Assembly (NCBI GenBank): GCA_033239005.1
Contig: BSQZ01000011.1
Coordinates: forward strand, 7,992,501-8,056,500
Reading direction: 5' to 3'
DNA: 64,000 nucleotides
From: Lamellibrachia satsuma
Lineage: Eukaryota; Annelida; Polychaeta; Sabellida; Siboglinidae
Shown: one piece after another, positions 1 through 12,500 of the stretch
Layout: every line of letters starts with the position of its first letter
Position numbering within the stretch: the stretch's first letter is position 1
Position numbers and translations under genes: made by a program
The notes under the pieces: generated by a model
What the model saw: only the letters and a program-made list of their open reading frames with translations
What the model was told of the DNA's origin: nothing
Databases searched by the model: none

Positions 1-47
1 TAAGCAAGACACTATTTGATTTGGAATTTGTTTATAAATAATCACGG

Positions 48-57
48 CCTATATAGG
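48..57 (+). promoter_or_regulatory. CArG (SRF-type) box upstream of copy A
   Basis: CCTATATAGG is an exact CC(A/T)6GG match within a 14-bp palindrome, 166 bp upstream of the ATG. The same ten bases occur at the matching place in copy B (40524-40533). Binding by SRF is inferred from the motif only. Confidence 0.4.
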
Positions 58-148
58 CCAGTGATGCTTCTAGCGAATTTGTAAAATTAGTTTTTTTTGT
101 GATCAAATAACCATCGAACATGGTTATACAATACAAAACAACCGGAAC

Positions 149-175
149 GGGAATTCCCTTATTTGGGGATTCCCC
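149..175 (+). promoter_or_regulatory. Two adjacent kappaB-type sites upstream of copy A
   Basis: GGGAATTCCC (149-158) and GGGGATTCCCC (165-175) are both symmetric Rel/NF-kappaB consensus sites, six bases apart. They end 48 bp before the start codon. A TATA-like ATATAAAT follows at about 186. The two palindromes and the spacer are identical in copy B although flanking bases differ. Rel binding is inference. Confidence 0.55.
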
Positions 176-223
176 AAATTCCTAAATATAAATCCTATCC
201 GTCAGCAGTTTTAATAATTGACA

Positions 224-3200
224 ATGTTTCGCAAACGTAAGTAGAAGTTAACCCATAAGCTTAATTACCTCAACTGTAAATATACTAAAGTAGTTATGCT
301 ATCGCAGCTATGTAGGACTCGAAGTGAGTAGCTATTATAATAATCAAATCAGATAACTTTCATGTTACATATCCAAGCCCAAGGGGTTTTAGTTTACATG
401 GTAGAGGCTTTCATCAACTTGTCACGTTGATTTCATCAGTACCTATGACGCTTGATGACGTCATCGTACACGTGAGGCAGTTCATAATGGCCCTCGTCTC
501 TGTTGATGGGTGTTCTAGTTTTTCTTATCCAGATGGCTTCCTTGATGTGCCGGATTCTTCGGTTGGGTTCCTTGTCTACAATGTTCACTCCCTCCCAGTC
601 TATGATGTGGTTTTCAGTTGTCGCATGGTCTGTAAGGGCGGATTTATTGATGGTAGACATCAATCTTTTTTCCCGCTCCTTGTGTATTTCTCTTTTCGTG
701 TTGTCTACATCCTTTCTGTGTTCCTCCAGTCGTGTTTTTAGTAGTCTTCCTGTCTCCCCAATGTACTCAGCACCACAGTTCTTGCATGGTATTTGGTACA
801 CCAGTTCGCCCTGTTCTTCTAGCTCTACTTTGTCCTTGGGATGTACCAACAAGCGCCTGAGGGCGGTGTGGGGACGCATAGTTGTTGCTACTCCATATTT
901 CTTCAGTACTCGGTGTACTCTCTCTGAGACCCCCTCTACGTATGGGATGACTACTTGGCTCCTGTAATTTCTGTCATTTGTTTTTTTCTTGTTCTTTTTC
1001 TTCTTACTGCTATCTGTCACCTTGTTCAAGGCCCAGGACGGATAGCCACATACTCTTAGAGCTTCTCTCAAGTGTTCCACCTCTTCCTTCTTGTCCCCCT
1101 CCTCTGAAGTTATCGTCTCACTCCTGTGCATAAGGGTTCTGACCACTCCTAACTTCTGATGCTTGGGGTGGTGGGACGCAAAGTTCAAGTATTGGTCGGT
1201 GTGCGTCTTCTTCCTGTACAGGGATCTGGATCAGAAAAACTAGAACACCCATCAACAGAGACGAGAGCAATTATGAACTGCATCACGTGTACGATGATGT
1301 CATCAAGTGTCATAGGTACTGATGAAATCAACGTGACACGTTGATGAAAGCCTCTACCAGGTAAACTAAAACACCTTGGATATGTAAAATGAAAGTTATC
1401 TGATTTGAAAATGAACTATCCTGAAGAATGTTCAGTAATAAAGCTATTATAGTAATTATACTTTTTAAGACTAGAAGTAGAGTATTAATAACAACAGTTA
1501 AAGGGTCAGTGAGTAACACACCTGTGACCTAGACTGAGCTGTTCACTCGTCATACCCTTCGTGGGGTCAGGACTTATACCTGTGAGGAGGTGTGGCAGGG
1601 GTCTTAAATCTCCAATCTCCCATCTGTTTTTTGGACCAGCCTAGGCAGAATCGTCCGCCCGGCTTTTGAGCTTTGTTTGGGGCGGAGGTCCAGGCCGTGA
1701 GAATCGTACGCGGAGATTAGGGCTTTCCGAAGCCAAATGGCTACGGAACTAATAACTTAAGTTTGTTTTAAAACCGATACACACTAACCGTTTCACATGT
1801 GTATTCCGTGATATACAACAGCAACAGCCCAGCCAGCACGCAAATTTCCTGCCCACTTCCATCGTCGACAAAATTGGCCGAGCTAATGAATGCACCCGCG
1901 CGGGGAATAGGAAATATTCCATCCTGCATTTTGATTGGTTAAATCAGCTTCCGGTTTGCTCGGGAAATAACAAATTATGGGCTGTTATTTCCAGAGCTGC
2001 TCGGTAAATAGCCAGTGCGTATAATTTTATATGCGACTGGCGCGCCACAAGGCAAGGTACGTGTTTACAAATTCCTTTGTGAATCTTTGGTTGTATTTTA
2101 TACTATCCAATACATTGATTTTTAGCATTATATAAATTATTTTTGTTCGCAAAGCATACGAAAGTAGAACTATGCAAATCGTAATTTTAGGCGCCAAACT
2201 CAAACGGCAAAGCCAAAGGCCGTGAACTGACATAGCCATGGGCATAAGCATCACATATAGCCTTAGCCTTAATTAGGTCAATAATAGGTGAAGTTTGAAG
2301 ATTTATTTATACTGGCTCAGTATGTACTGTCTGTTTATGTTTATTTCGTGCGAGTACTTTATCAGAACAGAAACACATAATTATATATACATACATGCAT
2401 GCATGCATGCATGCATGCATGCATGCATGCATACATGCATACATATAATATATTCTTTGAAATTTTCATTTCATTCTGCCCTGTATCGGTTGCTTAATTC
2501 GTTCTCGATCAATATACTTGTTTTATAGTTGTAAAATATTGTATACATTGTAAACTGTGGTATACCATGGTTTACCTGTTTCAAAACAACATGGTATTTT
2601 ACCATTGCTTCCCTGTTTCAAAGCACCATGGTTTCTATGATATATCATGGTATTTTACCACGGTTTACCTGTTTCAAAACACCATGGCATTTACCATGGT
2701 ATATTTTCATAAGGGAATTGCCCAGTTCCATGGGCCGTTGGACACTTGGTAATGCTAACTTAATTTAACAATGGGTAGAAATGTGTGCATTATATACTGA
2801 CTGTTTGTTATCATTTTTGTTGCCCACTTCTGTAGTTTTGTTATTATGTATACCAGTTAAAATAGTTTATATGGGGAATGATTAGTGACTTAATGTTAAT
2901 AGGTTTAATAAAATACATTGTGGAAGGTATCGTATTAAAACTGTACAACTCATATTGATTAATAAATTTTAAATGCCTTTGTTGGGTCTATTTCAATCTA
3001 CATTGGACTTGTTTTTCTGCTTATATATATATATATATATATATATAATTATATATGTATATATTATTGGACGACAATATACCAATGATTAGCTGCTCAT
3101 AGGCTGACTGTGCCTAGTTTTGCCAAAATTAATATGTATGTGTGTGTGTGTATATATATATATACACGTGTGTATATAATAATTATATACATATATATGT

Positions 3201-6200
3201 ATATTTAATATACACACACATTTATCAAAACTAGACACAGTCGGCCAATGAGCGGCTAATCATCGGTTCATAGGCGGCTTCCTATCGGCAGCCGCTTATG
3301 AGCCGCCATCGGCCCGATGTTAAGCTGATGGACAAAACTCACATCGGCCCACACGCGGATGCCGATGTTGGACCGATAAATTTGTGGCCTTCGGCCCGAT
3401 GGCCAAAACCTACATCGGCCCACAGGCGGATGCCGATGTTGGACTGATAAGTTTGCCGCCCTCGGGCCGCTGTAGGTGTGCTGGCTGGGAGCCAGATATA
3501 AAAAATTGTATCGCGATTGACATTGCCTAGGGTCAGCCTAGCTCCTATCCGTATCTCCCACCTGTTTGTGGGGCAACTAGTTACTTCCCACCATTTAGTC
3601 TACCTCCCACCAATTGTTAGGTTGTCCTTTCAGGAGCAACAACACGTGTTCGGTACGGGGCTAACATCGGAGTGTGCTATTTCCATGTACCGTTTTTCAA
3701 AGATATCATTAAACACCATATAAAAATAAGATGCAGAATACGAAAAAACAACTTCTTTCCAAAGTGGCAACATTTGTGTTGTATAGAAGATAAAATAGCA
3801 GAAGTGTCTCAAACATGGGACCATCTGTGTGTTTATTTCCTCTTTGTGGCACCATGCACAATTTTAAGTAGGCAAAACCATGAGTATTGTTATACCCCCA
3901 GATGTGGTTATGCCCAACCTTCCATTATATTATAAACAATGTGAAGACAATTAGTGAATTATTTTGAGGTTTCATATTTTGTCAACCTATTTAGCGACCA
4001 GTGTAAATTTAATATCCTGTCCGTATCAAATTTTCAGCGTCACCAGACAGCGGTAGTGCATCACAAGAAGATGGTAGTGACATGTCTGAGGATGAAACCT
4101 ACAGTGATGTTGTGGAGATACATCATGGCAATGCAATGTGGCTCAATGCTTCGTTACTGGAATGTCTACAGTTGCCTCATGCTAATAAGAACAATCCGGT
4201 CTACCAATGTAAGTTATGTGTACATTTGTGTTGACAGTTTTACAGCCAGGATTAATTTAGTTGCACTTTGGAGCATTGTTAAAGTCTAATATGGAAAAGA
4301 TAAATATTAGCTTATGGAATATACAAATAATTTAGCAATACAAGTCAAAGTTAATTGAATGGGCAGATCCAGACCTTGAAAAAGGGGTGCTCAATTACCC
4401 CAAAACATGCCAGGTGGTTGGACTTCTAGTTATCCAAATTGGTACAAGATACGCATGCACGCATACATGCATGCACGCATGTAATTTCTACGCTCAGCCT
4501 AAAATCACCATCTGGTCACACATTATTTTTTGCCAAATATGCTTATTGAAATATTTTCTAAGATTAGTGTTTTTTAATATTTGTACATATTCTGTAATGC
4601 ATTAGTAAATAAATGAATACTCTATGAATATACAATTTTTTATTGGTCAGAATAATTTATATTACCATAATACCTTAATTAATGTAGGTGTTTGGTCATA
4701 CAACTGAATAGTTGGTATGTGAAAATAAATGTAAACTATGTGACCTCTGTCGTGTCACCTCTCTAACATGACTGTTACAGTGTTGTCCGACCAGCTGAAG
4801 AAGGTGAAGATCGTCTATCCCGTGGAGAATCTTGACTATGTGAGGAGTATTCGCATGCAATACAGTGTCGAGTTCACCGAGTTGGTTAATTATGTACAGA
4901 TGATGATAAACACCAAGATGATTGGACAGTCGGTATGTACTGGAATCACATCGACACGTTCTACTTCTAGAAATAAGCCTGTAGTAAAGATGCCTTTAAA
5001 ATACCTCAATTGATTTAGCCCATCGCAAATCAGGTTTGTTGATGTTAAACTTTGTAGTGTGTCAGTTTAATAAGAGTGCATACTTTTATTAAAATCATCG
5101 AAAAAACTTTGCTACTATATCAGGTAACTTGCGAAATTTTAATAGCCTGCTATAGTATATAGAGCTGGATCACTTTCGCAAAATTTTGAGTGGACCTGGT
5201 CAAAAATATTTTAAAGAGTTTTTCTGATGATTTCAACAAACTTAAATAATCATTGATGATATGGGTTTATATTCAGTCAGTGTATGCAAAATGTATACAA
5301 ATGTATGCACGTATACGTTTCAACAGCAAGTAGTGGCGATGTAAATTTTCCAGAATAAAAGATAAATGTAACGGTTTCTAACTGCTAGCGGTATGTGACA
5401 CCACATAATCAACTTCAAATTTGGCTCTTTCGGAGCAGTTTAGTGATGCTAGTGGCAGTAGCGTTTGACTTTGATCTTATTTACTTTCTGACCTAACCAT
5501 GAAAAGAGCCACCAAACTTCTCATATATCTACCATATGCATACACATGTGACGTGGTCAAAGCACTACTCTTACTTCCATACAAAGATCAAAATTTCAAA
5601 AGACTTGCCGTCTCCTCCGCCTATAGCTTCGCGGAGCTAGGCATAGATGATATAGCTAGTTTTTTTGGTAATTTGTTATCATTGTATGGAAGTAAGAGTA
5701 ATGTTTGACCACATGACGTGACATGTATGGTAAGTATATGAGGAAAAGTTTGGTGGCATTTAGGTAAGAAAGTAAACATCGCAATTGCAGGAGTACCGCT
5801 GATGAGTGGTGGCAATTTCGGCCTTTAGTGAATTTGGCCCATCTGCCTTGCGCATGAAACTGGTCATTTTATATTGGCGTGAATGGAAGGTGAATTTGGC
5901 CGATGTTATTTTGGCTTGGTGATTTCTGTGATTGAGCTCTAGCTAGTAGTGAATTAATCTTCACTTTAAGAGTTTGTTATTCCTGTACTTGTCATCAAAG
6001 GGGTGCCCAGTTTAACTAGATACTGTTGAAGTACAATGCTTTGTCTGTTCGGTACAGTGAGCAAGTGTGAATAAAAGACCATGCTTCACATTAAAAATGA
6101 CCTGACGAAAAACGCTGTATAGATCAAATACCATATGTAGGTGGCTCCATTGTATTCACAATGCAACAATCACTTATCACTGTCATTGCTGTGTATTTGA

Positions 6201-8718
6201 CTCATTTGGGCAAATTTCTTGGGAGAATTTCCCCTGAAAGGGGTAACGCATGAAAATCTTAAATATGGAAACAAGATATTATGATAATTGTAATTTCATT
6301 TATTTAAGTTATTCAAATGTATATAATATTCTAGTTTTTAGTGTAACATATATAACATTTTATATTTTTTATGAATTTTAAGGATCCAACAAATTGTGTA
6401 AGTTCTAATGATCGTCTTGCTGATTACGTGTTAAAATGGTAAAATATAGAGCCATATTTTTTATGCAAAAGGAAGCCAAACCTATAAAAATGGTAATAAA
6501 AAAAGTACTAATTTCAGGTAAGACACACATTAAGCTTCATGTGCTCTGTACACTATTGCTTGGGCCGAGATCACCAGAGTTGCAGGCCTAACTCACTATG
6601 GGCCAACATCACCTGTATCCATGCTGACATATGTTTAAATCTACATTTTTAAGTCAATGGCACACTAACATGCTTTTACAGAACCCATGATATAGCTTAT
6701 TATCTTTTCAACAGATGTTCTACCGTAAATTTTAGCAACATTAGCACTCAAGATGGACTACAGTGTCTCATTTAATTACAATACTAGCACTTAAGATGGA
6801 CTACAATGTCTCATTTGATTACAATATTTCATTTGATTACAGGGTTATGGTTACAAAGTAATAATTTCAGGTTAATGTGGAACTACATCATTTAACAAAT
6901 GAGAGAATATATGCTTTATTCACAGTAAGACACACATTAAGCTTCGTGTGCTTGGTGCACTATCACTTGGGCCGAGATCACTATACCCTTATGCTCTGAG
7001 GCTGAAGTGACCAGAGTTGCAGGCCTAATTCACCATGGGCTGTATCCATGCTGACAGCTTGCTGACAGCTTGCTGACAGCTCGCTTCGATCCAAGGTGGA
7101 CCGTGGTCATTGATGCATGTGTCGCTGCCTGTGTTCTATGGATCGATAGCATCAACATAGCTTACACTAATAATGTTGGCACAACATCCTCTTTCAAAGA
7201 TTTTAGCACCAGAATAGCCCATGGCTGCCATCTCCTTCGGTCCGGATTGCAGTCGAAACAAGTTTTCTCAGAGCGAGTAAAGGCAGCTTAAAGTTTCCTT
7301 TTTTAAACAAAGTTGGGTCCGTATGGAACTTAAACCAACTACATGTTACTCTGTTGTTACTACTGCATTACAATCGAATGCTGCAAAATAAACCATTCTG
7401 ACACTAGCTTCTAAACAACCGCTATCACTGTCAACAATACAGTGAATCAATGGAAAGTCCTAGTCTCATAACACTTCCTTGTCATCAGTGATGTCACGTC
7501 AAAGCTTGCTGATAATTTTGGGAAAATATGCATAATCCAGGCAGCCCGGTAGAACAGAGTGTTATTTGGAATAATTAATTAATTGAATTGTAATGAATTT
7601 TTTGTCGTTGTTGAAATGGAAATATACTGCAAGATGTAATATAATATGATTTAAGCAATAATTTTTTATTATTCCATTTAATGCTGATTCTGCTGACAGG
7701 AGGTGTCTATTACATTGTCAGCTGACATTCAAGAGAGAGTGGACACACTACTACGTCCCAGGTATGTTTCTGCCACATCAGAAATTGTGGTGTAGGGATG
7801 TAAGGTTGCATGATTGCATCATAAGTAAATAACGGAGTGATTCAAATCACTGGATTCAAAGTATTAATGATGTGGCCATGTAACACAGAATGTGTTTAAA
7901 TTGACTGACATTAACAGTTCCTAGGAGAACAAAGTAACTTTGCAGACATTTACTTCATGCAGGCATCTAACCTTGAAAAACCTTTATAAAACTGGTTCAC
8001 TGGTTGAACTAATTTCATTTTGATGGACATTTCGTGCATTAGGTCCATGTCATTATCATAGACTTGCATGTGTATTTATATGTGGCACAACATTAATACA
8101 ATATATACATTTTGAAGACTATTTTTACAGAAATTTTGCAACGAAGCTCATGGTGCCGAGCCTACAGGGCAGTGTCCCCCTCAACATGTCCCGATACAAT
8201 GATGATTTCGCACAAAACCATTTCCTTGGAGAAGGCTGTTATGGGAAAGTATTCGATGTGAGAAAACCATTGCATTCTTAACTGTATGCATATAAATAAT
8301 TGACCATATTGTTTCTGTGGTCACTGGTACTAGTATATTAGTGTTGAATATTGTAATGTAGCAACAGGTAAATATGTAATTATTATTTTCTTTAATTTGT
8401 TGATGACGTATTTGGTTTGGCAAGGACTGCTTAAGTATGTTTTTATAAAGCTTTCTGCTTTTAGGCATTACTGATAAAAATATGTTTAAATCTACATTTT
8501 TAAGTCAATGGCACACTAACATGCTTTAACAGAACCCATGATATAGCTTATTATCTTTTCAACATATGCTCTCAATACTAGCACTTAAGGTGGACTACAA
8601 TGTCTCATTTGATTACAATGTCTCATTTGATTACAGGCCAAGAACATGCTGGATAAGTGTGATTATGCCATAAAGAAGATATATATCTGTGATACGGATA
8701 CTGCAAAATGGATTCAGG

Positions 8719-8767
<49 letters not shown>

Positions 8768-9504
8768 GGTTGTTTGATTTAAATCACTCCAAACAATAAA
8801 AATAACTGATTTATGATTTTTTTATTTCCGATTTTTTAAATCACTGATTTATATGAATTTAATGCAAATAATTGTTTTTTTAATACAAAAGCACAATGTG
8901 TGCACACTTATTATTTATGTATTGTCACCAGATAGCCTGATAGTCAAATATTTTATGACATTGTGTATGTTTGAGCTATTCCCTTTCTGAATGAAGTGAA
9001 GCCACACAAACTTGTCTTCAAGAGAAAGTATTTTTTTCAAGTCAGAAGCCCTGAGTTAAAGTCCACTTAGAGCTTGTGCTAGTTGTTCTCAATTCAGTAT
9101 GTTAAGTCAAGTGAGACAGTCTTGGTAACAATTGTTTAATACTGTACCAGTTTGCAGTCTGGTTGGAGACCCATAGAGTACACAGAGCTCTGGACAGGTG
9201 CTAATCCACCCTCTCTGCAAACAATAATTAGCACTGGGACAGCCACAGACACACAGCATGCTTTCTTTTGCAAGACAGATTATGCAACTACAGGGGGTGA
9301 GGCCTTGTGGACATTGCCTAATGTCTTTATTTAAGCAAAAATCATGTACCCTCTGTTAAGACAAGTACCCAAATCGATTTGAATAGAACACGTTTGAAAG
9401 AGTTTATAAATAAAAACATCTATATAAATGTCTATATACCAGATTAAAAAAAAATGATTTAAATTAAAAAAACCTGATTAAAAAAAATCATGATTTTTTC
9501 AACC

Positions 9505-9574
<70 letters not shown>

Positions 9575-12500
9575 GTCTTATCTTATGATATATGCACCAG
9601 CTCTTTTCTAGGGCTGACAAATGACTATTTATTGAGTTTTACAGATAGGGATCACCAGCTCAGTGAGTCCACAACAGGTTATGCATTTACCCCCTGTGTG
9701 GGGTATTTTACTTCCTGTGGCATATACACCAGTTAGAATGGACCTACAGTTTTTGTTTCAGCATCAACAGATTAAAAAATGTATGTTCAAAGCTGTATTT
9801 CATTGTTTGGACATTCACAGTTCTTTAGTTTGTGAGTCTGTTTCTAATCTTCTTCTTCCTCCTCAGTCCATTACAGGGTGGGGGCAACATCACTTAGTTT
9901 GTTCTGCCGTCGCAACCAGTCATCTCCATCTATCGTGATCTTGTACCATTATTTCTCACTCTCAGATGTTCACCTCTGCCATTCTAGATGTCAACACTAT
10001 CCGATAACGTACTGAACCCTGATTGATTAGCTCTCATTCATTGATACCTTACTCAATAACTGCCACGTCAGCGATATGTGGGTTTTTTCCCTGGTTTTTC
10101 CCCACTAACCACCACGTCAGCGATATGTGGGTTTTTCCCCTGGGTTTTCATTGAATTAAAAATTTAAATTGTAATTTGAAATTAAAATTAAATTTGAAAT
10201 TGAAATAAAATTAAATGCCACGTCAGCGATATGTGGGTTTTTTCCTTTTGACCTTCCTCTTCTCCTTCTATCACCATCTACTCTCTCCATCAATCCCTTC
10301 TCACTCATTCTCTGCATGTCTCCTGCCCATCGCAGTCTGCTCCCCATAACCTTCATCCTCAGGTGTTTCTTCTTTCCGATCTCTTCTCTTAATTCACCAC
10401 CTTCCTCCTCTCTTCTCGTTCGACTTTACATTTTCCCCTAACCCAGTTGATTGTGTCCCTAATGTGTTATTATTTTAAACCACAGATACTGCGAGAGGTG
10501 GAGATTCTTGTCAAGTTGTCTCACAAGCACATAGTCAGGTACCACACCGTGTGGCTGGAACATAACAACCCATACACAGCTTCTACAGGTGTGTTACTGA
10601 CAATCTAGCAGTCAGGGTAATTACAGCAAATTATTAAGTGATGATCTCAAAACCTCGATGTAAGACATTACACAACATAGGTTTCATGGAGAGGCATGGG
10701 GTAGCAGCTGTTTGTTTCCCAAAAGCTAGTATGTGAAATTTAAATATGTAATTAAACAGATATGTACAGTATATACATGTGTTAACTGATATCAACACGT
10801 AAATTGGTACCATATTTAGTGAAAATGTTTTGGATTTTTGAGATGCATTTTTAAAAATACAACTATTTTTCTCACCTCATCATTTCAATGACCATTGGAT
10901 GACCTCAATCAAGCAATCACATATATTTATATAATGCCCTTTCCAGCCTTAACTGCTCAAAGGCGCTTTCCAAGTTCATTATTTAATAAAAAAAAACAAT
11001 TTGGGAAACTGAATGCAGGGACTGAATGCAGGGATTGAATGCAGGGACTGAATGCAGAGACTGAATGCTAATGATGGTTGTTGAAAGGTGAGAAAAATAG
11101 TTGTGTTTTAAGACAATTTGATGTTGTTGACTGATGTTTGTTATTTTGATACTTCCAGGCCCTTCCAGTGAAATCTTCAAGGCCACGTAAGTAATATTAT
11201 AATATAAATTGGACCTGTAAGTCACCTGTTAAAATTAGGTTAAATTTGTAAATTGATGCAGTGTCGAAGACAACATGGTTTGAGACATAATTAATCAACC
11301 ATACCCATTAATGAGACGAGTGATTGCAAGATCTTTGATTATCATAATATACCCTGTTGTTGAGTTAAGCATGTCTTAAGTGACTGCTCAATGGATGGTT
11401 GAAGAGTGGTCTTTTCATACAGGTGTTCTCTTAATACAGGTTGTATCTTAATAGGAGGAGGTGATTATGGTCGTTAATGACAGGTGGTCCCTTAGTGCAG
11501 GTGGTCGCTTCAGCAGTTTTGACTATATTTTCTTTAGGAATTTGTTTTAATGGAATATGTTGGATGTTCTAAATACACTGTGGAAGCAACATATCCATAT
11601 TTGGGCAAAACCAAACATATTTTTATTTAAACACTTCAGTTCTGGTTAAACATTGCCAGTGGTGCAATACTTCTACAGTAAAATGAATGTTAAAATAAAA
11701 AATAATTAACTGATGTCATTGTTTTATTATATAAACATACTAAAATTTCAGTGATCTGTTGAACATAATCTGATTGGTTATCTTATTAAATAAACCTATA
11801 TGTTGTCTATTTGCCAGCATTGGCTCTGCTAGAATTGGTGGCACTGACTTTGACCCACAAGTTGTTGTGGGTCAGCAGGAGGGTGAAACAATCAATCCCA
11901 AAAGGTAACAATTTTGGATGTTGTATATTCATAGCAACAGCTTGGTAGTATGTCAAAGTTATTCCTTGGTTTCTGTGTCCTAGAATTATATACAATATAC
12001 CACGGTCTGCAACTAAACATGTATAAGTTTGATGTACATAAGTAGAATGCCACAGTGTTAATATATATTACCTAAAGCCTGTATTTGTTATTTGAACAAG
12101 AACTCGTGAAAGAAACAAACTGAAATATATAATATATTATTGTAATTATCTTTTTTCTTATCTTAATTAATTTTTTTGTGTTTCCATTTTCAAGCCCTAA
12201 CCTAGGTAGTAACCGTGGTGATTCATGTGGCTCCTCATTGTCTTTACCAGAGAGAACAATAATGGAGGTAGGTTGAGGCATTAATATTTACAATTATTGA
12301 ACTAACTTAAAAGTATAGGCTGTATTGACCCACGCTGTCCTCCAGAAAGCTGCACATTTCCGTTCTGTTCTCTACCTGGAGGCCCAGTATCATTTCTGAT
12401 TTTGTCACTACTCCTCTTCAGTGGCCTTCCTCTCCTTTGAAGGTTTGGCTCACTTGGTTGTCTATTGGCATACTACACATGTGCCCAAACCACCGGAATC

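Larger units (their letters stand above)
350..1465 (-). mobile_element. 5'-truncated Penelope-like retroelement
   Basis: This segment is missing at the matching place in copy B (about 40820-40850), so it inserted in intron 1 of copy A. It carries the end of an ORF with a GIY-YIG nuclease domain on the minus strand and is bounded by inverted copies of about 185 bp. Penelope-like elements carry a C-terminal GIY-YIG domain and often partial inverted terminal copies. Exact ends are uncertain by tens of bases. Confidence 0.8.
1645..3530. mobile_element. Copy-A-specific insertion of unknown type in intron 1
   Basis: Intron 1 sequence matches copy B on both sides (around 1500-1640 and from about 3530), but these 1.9 kb have no counterpart there. 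GCCTAG occurs at both edges. The inside is a CATG microsatellite, ACCATGGT-rich repeats, TA tracts, a hairpin and a 71-bp tandem repeat. No coding frame is recognisable. It may be several nested non-autonomous elements. Confidence 0.5.

Noticed and set aside
3672..3935. Frame conserved with 41263-41463 (NHE..YTPRCGYAQPS)
   Set aside because: It is shared intron 1 sequence of the two kinase copies; small indels break the frame between copies, and splice phases work without it.
5499..5815. Two overlapping frames of about 65-70 codons
   Set aside because: They are the arms of a foldback MITE.
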